Part shown: positions 1 to 8,337 of the stretch, piece by piece
Numbering within the stretch: position 1 is the first letter of the stretch
Layout of the letters: each line of letters begins with the position of its first letter
Source of the DNA: JAVBOP01 sp031550405
GTDB lineage: Bacteria > Bacteroidota > Ignavibacteria > Kapaibacteriales > UBA2268
DNA: 18,063 nt
Direction: 5' to 3'
Assembly (NCBI GenBank): GCA_031550405.1
Contig: JAVBOP010000157.1
Location: 1-18,063 of the forward strand
Translations under genes and position numbers: made by a program
Notes under the pieces: model-generated
What the model saw: the letters and a program-made list of their open reading frames with translations, nothing else
Told to the model about the DNA's origin: nothing
Database searches by the model: none

Positions 1-119
1 AGGTGCTGGACGTAACGTAATAACTATATCGTCTCCAAAAGGGCTTGGACCAAATACGCAAGTAGAATCTTCAACCAAACTATTCATTATCCAGATCTCT
101 GTATTTTTGGTTACGCCTA
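1..119. repeat. 119-bp exact repeat, copy 1 (truncated by window edge)
   Basis: Bases 1-119 are identical to 6299-6417 at every position. Both copies lie in frame inside the two paralogous surface genes and encode 39 identical residues. Beyond position 119 the two genes diverge at once at both DNA and protein level. The other boundary of this copy lies off the window, so the true repeat may be longer. Confidence 0.95.
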
Positions 120-2523
120 CTTGAGAAAATTCTTTCGCACATTCAAATAATCTAGTATAATCACAGTCTTCACTTGAACCTACCTTATATATTCCTTTGC
201 TCAATGGTTGGAGAATGGTACGACATCCTGCAGGATCTGTGTTGTCAGGAATATTTGTCGAAAGAACCCCTTCTTTATGTAAAGTAAAGTTTATTATTTT
301 AGCATCCATGCTATCATTATTAGGACAATCATGAGCTATGTCGTAGGTCAGCCAAAAATAATTATTAGTTCCATTTAATGGCATGCTTCCGTTAAATTCT
401 AAATTATGTATATTTGTTGATGTTACAACTATATCGCTACCAAACTGCTGCGATGGAACAAATGTAGAGTCATCACTTGTGTAGTATACTCTTGCTCTTG
501 TTATTTGTCCTCTATCGATTGAATATTTACCATCAAATATCATCTTACGAAGCTCATTTACAGGCTCATTTACATTGTTCGCCTTTATATTGACACCTAT
601 TATTGCTTGTCTAACCGCACCAGCACCTACTAATTCTTTAAGTTGGTAGGCTTCTGAACCAACATAACGCTGAGACATACTATATGAATAAAATTTCATA
701 TAAGGTTTGCCATCTGATATAGTATTGTATGTATCGCTACTGGTCCAACTATCTGTATATGCAAAAATGGCTTGATTTGTATTAGACGGAAGCGAGTAAT
801 ATCCAAACCTGTATCGATAATTACCACTCCAACTACCATCGTTATTGACAAACGCTACGCTTATATTAGACTTACCATCATAATCAAATTCTGAATCAAA
901 ATTAATATCATACCAAAAATTATTCTTTGTTACATCAACATCTATAGTAATACTATCTGCAACCAAAGTATATCCTTGCGAAAGATAATAAGCCACATCG
1001 CGGTTTTGAGGTGCCGCATCATTCAAATAATCACCACTATTTGCAAAAGCATTTTTATTTGTATGTTTAATTAATACAGACACATTATTTACTGCTTCTT
1101 CATCATAGTCATATGCATTTATATACCAAAGAGATAATCCTGTTAGTGTTTTAGCTCCACCTAGTTCAGTTTTTGTATATATTTGATCAGAACGGCTGTA
1201 ACTGTAGTAGCTATATAGCAAATATTCAATTCCTCCAATAGCTGCTGTCGGTATACCTTCATCATTGGGACCGCAAACAGTTTCATCTCTTTGATAAGTA
1301 AAACGAGTGTTGGGGGTATAACTGTTTGCACTTGTCCAATTTGCTCCATTAGTTGTTACATACCTTGTTCTATAAGCGCTATTAGCATATGAATAATATC
1401 CAACAAAAGTGTAATAATTACCGCTACTAGCACCGGTATTGGTACCTGCTAACATCATCAAGTTGCTTTGTCCATCATACAAAAATGGTGTTGTTAGCTC
1501 CAATTGTATCCATTGAGCTCCTCCCCTGTTGTCAATATCATATTGCCCTTCAAATACTTTTGTATATCCAGTTATAGAATCAACAGACTGACCTGTTGCA
1601 ACAGACGAAATATTTGTATTTTTTAAATAAATGCGAAACAGATTGGATTGCGTTCCAACGGTTCCAGTACGGCTATAAGTATAAAAACTAATGTGAGTTA
1701 TTAATCTTGGCTCATTGCCTAATTCTTCATTGGTATAGATAGTCTCCAATGCAGCATTAGCATTTAGCATATACAAATCAGACATCGTACTTCCTGTACT
1801 TGTACCCGCAGGATATTTCACAGCATATAAATATTTACTAACTTTAGATAAAAAAGGTGTTTGTATCTCTGTATTCGCATTTGCCTTGTTAAAACAAGTA
1901 AATGGTATATAACTATTAACTGTTGTAAAACTGGTAGGAAAAGTTGTGCCGGTAGCATATCTTCCTTTTGTTCCATAATAATATGAATAGGTTGCATAAT
2001 AGCTAATATATGGACTTGTAGACCCATTCGTGCGTGTAAAAAGAATCAATAAATTGTCTGTTCCGTTATATTCAAACGGAGTAGTAAAATCAAAAATCCT
2101 CCAAGTATTTCTAACGTCTGCACTCACTCCTACCGGCACATTAGATTTACCCCATACTTTTGTGTAAGTAGTTGTATCACAAGCTCCTGGCGTAGATAAA
2201 ACACTGTCTGTTGTATGTTTAACAAAAATTGTTACGTCATTCATTGATGCTGTAGCGCTTCCATTAGTAGTAGAATATATGAGCATTGCCATATTATTCA
2301 ACATAAAAGGAGCACCATCTCCTCCAAGTTCATTTTTTGTGATCAGCATTTCTGAAATAGCATAATTACCTGAATAATAAGGTGTATAATAGCCACCAGA
2401 AGAATAAGTACTTCCCACGTATATTTCTTCATTTGCACTAGCTCTCGCCTCAGTCATAGTGAAGAGCGCAACAATTAACGAACATAGCAATAGCATGTTC
2501 CATTTAATAAAATTTTTAAACAT
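1..2523 (-). CDS. Giant secreted surface protein, partial (C-terminal part off the window)
   Basis: Seen: an uninterrupted frame of 841 codons from ATG at 2523 to the window edge, with no stop. The start is set by AGGAGA 8 nt upstream and by the same start in the paralogue at 8218. Residues 1-25 are a Sec signal peptide (MFKNFIKW, then a hydrophobic core, ending TEA). Three divergent copies of a ~190-residue beta-rich module follow, each marked by an ELG(G) motif (near residues 64, 265 and 452) and by a later YDG or YNG-N-L/I motif. About residues 620-740 resemble the BNR-associated N-terminal domain found in Bacteroidota surface proteins (FDGKYS, RGQITRARVYY, NNYFWLTYD). The last 39 residues are identical to residues 602-640 of the paralogue, just before its beta-helix. 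Inferred: the missing part carries a beta-helix, Ig-like domains and a T9SS sorting domain, as in the paralogue. Likely a cell-surface or adhesin-like protein; ligand unknown. Confidence 0.85.
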   Translation of the reverse strand, partial: MFKNFIKWNMLLLCSLIVALFTMTEARASANEEIYVGSTYSSGGYYTPYYSGNYAISEMLITKNELGGDGAPFMLNNMAMLIYSTTNGSATASMNDVTIFVKHTTDSVLSTPGACDTTTYTKVWGKSNVPVGVSADVRNTWRIFDFTTPFEYNGTDNLLILFTRTNGSTSPYISYYATYSYYYGTKGRYATGTTFPTSFTTVNSYIPFTCFNKANANTEIQTPFLSKVSKYLYAVKYPAGTSTGSTMSDLYMLNANAALETIYTNEELGNEPRLITHISFYTYSRTGTVGTQSNLFRIYLKNTNISSVATGQSVDSITGYTKVFEGQYDIDNRGGAQWIQLELTTPFLYDGQSNLMMLAGTNTGASSGNYYTFVGYYSYANSAYRTRYVTTNGANWTSANSYTPNTRFTYQRDETVCGPNDEGIPTAAIGGIEYLLYSYYSYSRSDQIYTKTELGGAKTLTGLSLWYINAYDYDEEAVNNVSVLIKHTNKNAFANSGDYLNDAAPQNRDVAYYLSQGYTLVADSITIDVDVTKNNFWYDINFDSEFDYDGKSNISVAFVNNDGSWSGNYRYRFGYYSLPSNTNQAIFAYTDSWTSSDTYNTISDGKPYMKFYSYSMSQRYVGSEAYQLKELVGAGAVRQAIIGVNIKANNVNEPVNELRKMIFDGKYSIDRGQITRARVYYTSDDSTFVPSQQFGSDIVVTSTNIHNLEFNGSMPLNGTNNYFWLTYDIAHDCPNNDSMDAKIINFTLHKEGVLSTNIPDNTDPAGCRTILQPLSKGIYKVGSSEDCDYTRLFECAKEFSQVGVTKNTEIWIMNSLVEDSTCVFGPSPFGDDIVITLRPAP

Positions 2524-2531
2524 AAAATGTT

Positions 2532-2537
2532 TCTCCT
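2532..2537 (-). promoter_or_regulatory. Ribosome binding site fixing the start at 2523
   Basis: AGGAGA lies 8 nt upstream of ATG and is conserved with the same spacing in the paralogue (8227-8232). It supports the first ATG over the in-frame ATG at codon 10. Confidence 0.75.
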
Positions 2538-2581
2538 GTATTTATTTTAAATAAAATTAATAATCAATCATATTTAGTGAT

Positions 2582-2603
2582 ATTGTAGTTATACTTCTAC
2601 AAT
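2582..2603 (-). promoter_or_regulatory. Predicted 5'-end stem-loop of the surface-gene mRNA
   Basis: Perfect 7-bp inverted repeat ATTGTAG / CTACAAT around an 8-base loop, beginning within a few bases of the predicted transcript start. Inferred role: mRNA 5'-end protection or translational control. The paralogue has a different, bulged hairpin at the corresponding place (8272-8291). Confidence 0.35.
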
Positions 2604-2611
2604 TATATGTT

Positions 2612-2642
2612 CAAATTTAGCATTTTTTTTTTAATTAACAAA
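2612..2642 (-). promoter_or_regulatory. Bacteroidota-type promoter of the partial surface gene
   Basis: On the minus strand: TTTG (2639-2642), exactly 19 bases, then TAAATTTG (2612-2619). This matches the known Bacteroidota consensus TTTG / TAnnTTTG for the primary sigma factor. A 10-base A/T run fills the spacer. The predicted transcript start is near 2605, giving a leader of about 80 nt. The same boxes and spacing occur upstream of the paralogue. Confidence 0.7.
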
Positions 2643-2775
2643 TTTATTTTAGCGATATAACCATAATTGCAGATAATTTTCATTTCGTTTTTCGTTAATT
2701 TGCTACATGTTACGGCTATAAATTTATTTTGAAAATACATAAGATTATGTAATATAAGTATATTCACTTCCTTAT

Positions 2776-2806
2776 AAAAAAAAAGCAACGACTTTGATGC
2801 CGTTGC
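2776..2806 (-). terminator. Rho-independent terminator after the 1795-residue surface gene
   Basis: On the minus strand an 8-bp stem (GCAACGGC / GTCGTTGC, one G-T pair, arms 2799-2806 and 2785-2792) with a 6-base loop is followed at once by nine T residues (2776-2784). It lies 24 bases past the stop codon. It should separate transcription of the two paralogues, in line with the second having its own promoter. Confidence 0.85.
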
Positions 2807-2830
2807 CTTTTTGCTTTTTTTTACAACCAA

Positions 2831-5800
2831 TTACTTGGTGATTATTATGGAATGGATCAATTTGTTGCCATTGTATTCTAACTGTAAATAATATGTGCCA
2901 TTACTTAAGTTATTCACACTAAATTCCAAATCATTGACACCCGATGATGCCATGCCATTGTGCAGTGTGGCTACTGTTGCTCCTGCTATATTCACGATGG
3001 ATACTGATACCATGCCAGATTTTTCGAGTGAATAACGCAAGGTAGCGTTGTTTGCCAAAGGATTAGGCAGAACCGATATTATGTTGAAAGAGTTGCCCTG
3101 CGCAACAATTGCACCGGCATCAACTTCTACTGTAACCTCATTTGACTTGGTTTCACCACATCCTTTCATGCTCTTTATTATAACATAATATTTTCCGGCA
3201 TCATCAATTCCATCATTTCCAACTGTAATGCTTGTTTCGTTGGAATTGAATATCTCTGAACCATCTTTATACCATTGATAATCGCAAACATATCCTGGAT
3301 ATTGCTCTTCAATTTCAACAGAAAGAGTGATAGTGTTGCCCAGGTCTATTTTACCGCCAACAGGCTGTTTAGTTATAACAGGTGCGCCTTCTATTGACAG
3401 AGTTACCTTATCGCTTGAAATACCGGCTGACAAATTAACATATCTAACATCAACATAGTACTGATCGGCATCTGACAGTTCCAGCATATCTATGGTAAGC
3501 GTGGCTGTGTTAGAACCTGTGATACGGGCATCATCTGCTAATGGCGTAAACGTCGCACCATCGCCTTTATACCACTGGTATGTTATTGGTTCACCAACTT
3601 CTGTTGCTGATGCATCAACTTCAAATACTGCTTTTTCACCGGCACATTTATCCTGTGAGCTTGGTTGAGTTACAATAATAATCTCAGGCACTGGTTTGAT
3701 ACGCGCGCCTTTGCTTGTATCTGCATTGCAAATGCCCTGCACAACACAATAGTAATAATCGCTTGCTGTTTGATCATTAAAATCCTGTGGCTGCAAGTAA
3801 TTTATAACCAATGTAGAGGATTTAGTACCTTTGAAACGGGCATCATCTTGTAGTTCTATATTGTTGCGATACCATTGATAGCTTTCTACCTTTTCCTGTG
3901 TGCCTTTGGTTTGAGCCTGTACATTCAGTATAGCATAGCCGCCGGCAAAGCCATAAATATCGTTTGTTTGAGTAACTATCTCTGTCTCGCCATATACATA
4001 CAGATTGACTGCATCTGTATATTGCAGTGCCGGTTCGCCCTTGCAGTCGCTATAGCCTATTTCCAGCTGATAATTGCCTGCATCTTTATAAGTCAATGTA
4101 TTGAATACAAAAACAGAACTGTCTGCACCAGAAATAGCTTTACCGTCTTTGTACCACTGGTATGCTATATTTTCACCGCTAACAGATGCGGCAAAGTAAG
4201 CTTTTACCGGCAAAGCATCATCTACAACATCATCATAACACATGATAAGTTCTTGCGGCTGTTCCAATATGCGTGCTGTTTCTGTAATATTAATAGTAAT
4301 AGTATCCGATACATCTGCTGTTCCAACGCAGCTTGGCAAGCCTATAACCCTGCAACGGTATGCACCAGCATCTTTAGCTAGAGCCGAAGGTATGCGGAAT
4401 TGACTGGTTACAGCACTTGGGTAAACAACAGCGGGTATATCTATAAAATCAGCAGTAGCGGAATCATATCTCTGCCATTGGTAAGACAATATTGTGCCAT
4501 TCGCTGTAACGTTGAAAATAAGCTCTGTTCCATCGCAGATAGTCATTAAATTCTCTTCAGGCTGGTTAATGGTTATATTTGCGGCATTAATGGGATAGCC
4601 AACTCCTATATGGCTAACTTCACTGTAAATAACGCCTGGAGCATTACATAAACCTGGAGTTGTTACCTTTAGACGGTAATCACCGATTACCTGTGTTGCA
4701 TCTGTATAGTTTAACGTCAATGTAGCGGTTGTTTGCCCGGATATATTTTGCCAGTTGCTGCCATTTTGCTTTTCCCATTGCAATGCTGTATAAGAACCGT
4801 CAAGAGTTGCGCTGACAGAAATGCTGCTTGCATCGGAACAGGCTGTGGTATCCGCAGGAGGCTCTGATGCTATTGTTAAAAGCTTAGTGATAGCAACGTT
4901 ACAATTGTTTGAAGCGAATTTATAGTATCCTAATTCTGAATAAACACGGTAATTGCCGGATTTGGTATATGGAGGATTGGCACTGTATATGCTTGGATCT
5001 TCTACATAGAAATCTTGGGTATCATAATTTAATGTATCAAATACCGCTGGAGCATCAAAAGCAGTACGCACCCATGTATTTTGAACTGCCGGTATATAGC
5101 TGCGTGCTGCATCAACCCATTTTACAAAATCCTTGCGCATTGTCAATGTTAACTCGCTTTCGTCGCTGTCCTCGCAGATAGCTAAACTTGATGGAAGCTG
5201 TGTATCTGTTTCAACATAATCCATCACAGGTTGATCCGCACCGGCAAATGTTAACTGCCCATCAAAAGCGGTACGGTCATCGCCATCTATATCTGTTGTT
5301 ATCAAGGAATTTATTGGAACTAATAGCAAGCTGCTGCCTGCTGCCTCGCCATCCAAGTGATAATCAGATTTGGATATTGTGTTCAAAGTACCCTCAAATA
5401 ATTTTGAATTAGCGTCATTTTTACCAGCACCATTATTTGCCATAAATGCCTGCCAATCCGAAAATGACTGACTGCTAGTGCCATCAGTTCTAAAAACAAA
5501 ACTGCTTTTATATACATTATTATCTACGTTATTAAATGGATTATTTGACATATCCGATGTCAAAATTAAAGTTGTTGTAGAAGAAGGAACAGTGTTGCAA
5601 AATATATTGTTATTAGAATTAATATGATTGCCACCCTTATCATACATAACAGCTACGAGATCGGGATCCTTCCCTGTATAAGCATTAGAAGTCATGTATA
5701 TTGTATTATGTAAAAATTCCACATTAGACACGTTCTTTGCATTAATGCCATACGCCTCTACTACAGCAGTAATACCATTGAACACATTGCTATGAAATTT

Positions 5801-8218
5801 TATGTTTGCATCATATAATGGCGTATTGCTTGTTATTATAATACCATTTGCCGTGTCTGCTTTGATACCAATATTTGAAAAAATATTATTAGTTGCAACA
5901 ACATTCCTACTGTTATTCAAACAGAACCCATTAGACACGGCATTGGCATCGCCACCATCACCTATAAAGTTGCCATAAATCACCAAATCAGATGAATTTT
6001 GACAATATAAACCAAACAAACTTCTTAAAACGACATTATTAGCAATGGTTATGTTACTACTGCTTTCTACTTCAAAAGCAGAAATTCCTACATCGCCTGT
6101 AATATTTAAATTACGAATTTCACCGTAGCCTGTGTTTTTGTAAGCTATTGTTACATCTTTAGATGATAATGTTAGAGACCTGTCATTGCCAGTACCCAAT
6201 ACTTCTGCATTCGAACCCTCTATTTGGAAATTCCTACAACCATTGACAACAAGCAACGGGATTTTAGCTGTCTTTTGAGTAATCGTTACAACAGAATCAG
6301 GTGCTGGACGTAACGTAATAACTATATCGTCTCCAAAAGGGCTTGGACCAAATACGCAAGTAGAATCTTCAACCAAACTATTCATTATCCAGATCTCTGT
6401 ATTTTTGGTTACGCCTAACTGATTGAAAGCAATAGAACAGTCATATAAACTCGGAAAATCATTACTTTCACCGGCTCCTATTTTATATATTCCTGCATTA
6501 AGAGGCTTGAATACCGTCAATTTCCCTTCTGGATCTGGTGTAGTAATATTAGTATAAGTCGTTGATGTGCCTTCCTGTTCCAATGTGAAACTGATAGCCT
6601 TGGCATCTACACTGTCGCCATTAGGGCAATCCTCTGATAGATCATAACAAAGCCAAAAATAGTTGTTACCACCCGATAATTGCTTGTTACCTGTAAATGT
6701 CAAATTACTGATATCCTGACCCGAACTTATCGTTATGTCACTGCCAAACTGTACCGCTGTTGCAGGAGTAAATATACTGTCCTTACCGTTATAATACAAA
6801 CGGGCTTTGGTTATCTGTCCTCGTGTACTCGAATACTTGCCATCAAATACAACTTTAGTATCTGAAATATATGGCGGAAGGTTACCACCTATTCTTACAT
6901 TTAAACTTACAATTGGTACATTCAAACTACCAGCAGAAGTTATTGTATTTTCTGTCTGATAGACCGTAGATGAAGAATAACGTTGCTCAGCGAAATAGCC
7001 AAATCTCATATAAGGTTTATGAGACAAAATGCCAGAACTACTCATATTATTTGTTCCGTCTGCATAACCCCAAATAAATTGATTACCTACACCCGTATAA
7101 TGTCTCCAATAAGTGCTAGGGTTTCCGACATAAGTTCCATCATTATTAACAAAAACTACACTTAAATTAGTACCATCATAATCAAAATTCGAAGTAAAAT
7201 TAATATCATACCAACCTCCTACCGCGCTATTAAAATTCATGCTCGCATTTGATAATACTACTTGGTAACCTAAATTTGTATAGTAGCTTACATCTCTAGC
7301 CTGAGGATTATTGCCCGTCAGGTAATTTGTAGTAATTGTCGACTGAGTTGTATTTTTCAACAATACTGTAACATTATCAAAACTCGCATTGCTTGTAGAG
7401 TTTACCCATACTGATAATTTTTCTATAATCACTGGAGCTCCACCTAATTCATTGCTAGTGTATATAGATTCGCTACGACTACGGTCATAATTATAGTACA
7501 TCAAATACTGAGAAGTAGTGGTAGAAGACGGTGATAAAACCATAGGAGGACCAATCATAACATCATTAATTTTAATATAAGGTTTATGAGACAAGATGCT
7601 AGAACTACTTATATTATTTGTTCCATCTGCATAACCATAAATAAACTGATTACCTGTTCCACTGTAATGTCCCCAGTAAGTGCTTGGATTTCCTGAATAA
7701 GTTCCATCATTATTGACGAAAACCACACTTAAATTTGTTCCATCATATTCAAAATTTGATGTAAAGTTAATATCATACCAATCGCCAACAGAATCATAAA
7801 AATTCATAGTCACGTCAGAGAGTACAACCTCATACCCTAAATTTGTATAATAACTTACATCTCTAGACTGAGGATTATTGCCCGTAAGATAATTTGCAGT
7901 AATTGTCGACTGAGTTGTATTTTTCAACAATACTGTCACATGATTAAAGCCATTACTATTTGCACAAGAAGTAATAAATACTGATAACTGCTCTATAGTC
8001 ATAGGTGTACCTCCCAACTCATCGCTAGTATATATAGCCTCGCTACGGCTGCGGTCATAATTATAATACATCAAATACTGCGAAGTAGTGGCGGGCCCCA
8101 TAGGACCACAAGTAGTATAGCTATATAAATCTTCTCCATTCGCCTCAGTCATAGTGAAGAGCGCAACAATTAGCGAACATAGCAACAGCATGTTCCATTT
8201 AATAAAATTTTTAAACAT
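2831..8218 (-). CDS. Giant T9SS-secreted surface protein (BNR-associated, beta-helix, Ig-like domains)
   Basis: 1795 residues, complete. Signal peptide 1-26. Two tandem ~190-residue modules at 46-218 and 236-408, both opening SQYLMYYNYDRSRSE. BNR-associated N-terminal domain about 420-545. Right-handed beta-helix-like region about 645-880, rich in NITIANN, NVVATNN and SNVEFLHNT rungs. About six Ig-like domains between 1115 and 1702, most with a QW or YQWY core and a late DAG/DADxY motif. T9SS type A sorting domain about 1710-1795 (LPNP near 1717, NLSNGTYYLQL, ending IIITK). Known: such C-terminal domains direct export across the outer membrane and surface attachment or release in Bacteroidota. 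Inferred: adhesin-like or matrix-binding surface protein. No catalytic residues were recognised, so an enzyme activity is not claimed. Own promoter (8307-8337), AGGAGA site and strong terminator indicate a monocistronic unit. Confidence 0.93.
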   Translation of the reverse strand: MFKNFIKWNMLLLCSLIVALFTMTEANGEDLYSYTTCGPMGPATTSQYLMYYNYDRSRSEAIYTSDELGGTPMTIEQLSVFITSCANSNGFNHVTVLLKNTTQSTITANYLTGNNPQSRDVSYYTNLGYEVVLSDVTMNFYDSVGDWYDINFTSNFEYDGTNLSVVFVNNDGTYSGNPSTYWGHYSGTGNQFIYGYADGTNNISSSSILSHKPYIKINDVMIGPPMVLSPSSTTTSQYLMYYNYDRSRSESIYTSNELGGAPVIIEKLSVWVNSTSNASFDNVTVLLKNTTQSTITTNYLTGNNPQARDVSYYTNLGYQVVLSNASMNFNSAVGGWYDINFTSNFDYDGTNLSVVFVNNDGTYVGNPSTYWRHYTGVGNQFIWGYADGTNNMSSSGILSHKPYMRFGYFAEQRYSSSTVYQTENTITSAGSLNVPIVSLNVRIGGNLPPYISDTKVVFDGKYSSTRGQITKARLYYNGKDSIFTPATAVQFGSDITISSGQDISNLTFTGNKQLSGGNNYFWLCYDLSEDCPNGDSVDAKAISFTLEQEGTSTTYTNITTPDPEGKLTVFKPLNAGIYKIGAGESNDFPSLYDCSIAFNQLGVTKNTEIWIMNSLVEDSTCVFGPSPFGDDIVITLRPAPDSVVTITQKTAKIPLLVVNGCRNFQIEGSNAEVLGTGNDRSLTLSSKDVTIAYKNTGYGEIRNLNITGDVGISAFEVESSSNITIANNVVLRSLFGLYCQNSSDLVIYGNFIGDGGDANAVSNGFCLNNSRNVVATNNIFSNIGIKADTANGIIITSNTPLYDANIKFHSNVFNGITAVVEAYGINAKNVSNVEFLHNTIYMTSNAYTGKDPDLVAVMYDKGGNHINSNNNIFCNTVPSSTTTLILTSDMSNNPFNNVDNNVYKSSFVFRTDGTSSQSFSDWQAFMANNGAGKNDANSKLFEGTLNTISKSDYHLDGEAAGSSLLLVPINSLITTDIDGDDRTAFDGQLTFAGADQPVMDYVETDTQLPSSLAICEDSDESELTLTMRKDFVKWVDAARSYIPAVQNTWVRTAFDAPAVFDTLNYDTQDFYVEDPSIYSANPPYTKSGNYRVYSELGYYKFASNNCNVAITKLLTIASEPPADTTACSDASSISVSATLDGSYTALQWEKQNGSNWQNISGQTTATLTLNYTDATQVIGDYRLKVTTPGLCNAPGVIYSEVSHIGVGYPINAANITINQPEENLMTICDGTELIFNVTANGTILSYQWQRYDSATADFIDIPAVVYPSAVTSQFRIPSALAKDAGAYRCRVIGLPSCVGTADVSDTITINITETARILEQPQELIMCYDDVVDDALPVKAYFAASVSGENIAYQWYKDGKAISGADSSVFVFNTLTYKDAGNYQLEIGYSDCKGEPALQYTDAVNLYVYGETEIVTQTNDIYGFAGGYAILNVQAQTKGTQEKVESYQWYRNNIELQDDARFKGTKSSTLVINYLQPQDFNDQTASDYYYCVVQGICNADTSKGARIKPVPEIIIVTQPSSQDKCAGEKAVFEVDASATEVGEPITYQWYKGDGATFTPLADDARITGSNTATLTIDMLELSDADQYYVDVRYVNLSAGISSDKVTLSIEGAPVITKQPVGGKIDLGNTITLSVEIEEQYPGYVCDYQWYKDGSEIFNSNETSITVGNDGIDDAGKYYVIIKSMKGCGETKSNEVTVEVDAGAIVAQGNSFNIISVLPNPLANNATLRYSLEKSGMVSVSIVNIAGATVATLHNGMASSGVNDLEFSVNNLSNGTYYLQLEYNGNKLIHSIIITK
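6299..6417. repeat. 119-bp exact repeat, copy 2
   Basis: Partner of the block at 1-119, inside the complete paralogue, covering residues 602-640 at the junction between the BNR-associated region and the beta-helix. Identity extends through synonymous positions, so shared protein constraint alone does not explain it. Confidence 0.95.
6995..7513 (-). repeat. Internal tandem module, second copy (residues 236-408)
   Basis: Paired with 7565-8083 at a period of about 570 bp. Long stretches are nearly identical in DNA, for example 7323-7370 against 7889-7937 and the segment encoding the HKPY motif. This indicates a relatively recent internal duplication compared with the divergent modules of the neighbouring paralogue. 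Confidence 0.85.
7565..8083 (-). repeat. Internal tandem module, first copy (residues 46-218)
   Basis: Counterpart of 6995-7513. Shared landmarks are the YNYDRSRSE opening, ELGG, VTVLLKNTTQSTIT, TGNNPQ-RDVSYYTNLGY, WYDINFTSNF-YDGTNLSVVFVN in pieces, and HKPY at the end. Similar YSYSRS...ELGG modules recur in Bacteroidota surface proteins, from general familiarity; I cannot name a Pfam family with confidence. Confidence 0.85.
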
Positions 8219-8226
8219 AAAATGTT

Positions 8227-8232
8227 TCTCCT
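8227..8232 (-). promoter_or_regulatory. Ribosome binding site of the 1795-residue gene
   Basis: AGGAGA located 8 nt before the ATG at 8218, identical in sequence and spacing to the paralogue's site. Confidence 0.75.
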
Positions 8233-8271
8233 GTATTTATTTTAAATCAAAATTAATAATCAATCATGTTT

Positions 8272-8291
8272 AGTGGTACTGTAGGTACACT
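8272..8291 (-). promoter_or_regulatory. Possible leader hairpin of the complete surface gene
   Basis: Plus-strand AGT-G-GTAC, five-base loop, GTAC-ACT gives a 7-bp stem with one bulged base, about 10-28 bases downstream of the predicted transcript start. The position is comparable to the perfect hairpin in the paralogue's leader, but the arm sequences differ. Confidence 0.25.
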
Positions 8292-8306
8292 TTTACAATA
8301 ATTGTT

Positions 8307-8337
8307 CAAATTTAGCATTTTTTTTTTAATTAACAAA
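8307..8337 (-). promoter_or_regulatory. Bacteroidota-type promoter of the complete surface gene
   Basis: On the minus strand: TTTG (8334-8337), 19 bases, TAAATTTG (8307-8314), a full match to the consensus TTTG-N19-TAnnTTTG. The predicted start is near 8300. Boxes, spacing and the spacer A-tract are conserved with 2612-2642 while the leader between them and the gene has drifted, which supports function. Confidence 0.72.

Larger units (their letters stand above)
2446..2645 (-). repeat. Duplicated promoter/leader/signal-peptide cassette, copy 1
   Basis: The 78 bases encoding the first 26 residues (2446-2523) differ from the paralogous cassette (8141-8218) at only two positions. The first ~30 bases of the leader and the promoter boxes are also conserved, while the middle of the leader has diverged. 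The coding sequence immediately after the signal peptide is only distantly related. Confidence 0.85.
2524..2830. other. Intergenic region between the two paralogues
   Basis: This 307-bp stretch holds, in minus-strand reading order, the terminator of the upstream paralogue (2776-2806), about 130 bases of AT-rich sequence with nothing recognisable, the promoter (2612-2642), the leader hairpin (2582-2603) and the ribosome site (2532-2537). I see no gene in it. Confidence 0.7.

Noticed and set aside
2603..2830. 75-codon open frame on the minus strand between the paralogues
   Set aside because: It begins at a TTG, and its codons run through the terminator hairpin (2776-2806) and the promoter (2612-2642) of the next gene; the amino-acid pattern is lysine/isoleucine-rich noise.
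3875..4381. 168-codon plus-strand open frame inside the giant surface gene
   Set aside because: Antisense shadow of the Ig-like coding region; no ribosome site, Cys/Ile-rich composition typical of a reverse frame.
2831..8218. Sialidase/neuraminidase assignment from the BNR-associated domain
   Set aside because: No Asp-box repeats or sialidase catalytic residues are visible; that domain is also common in non-enzymatic Bacteroidota surface proteins.
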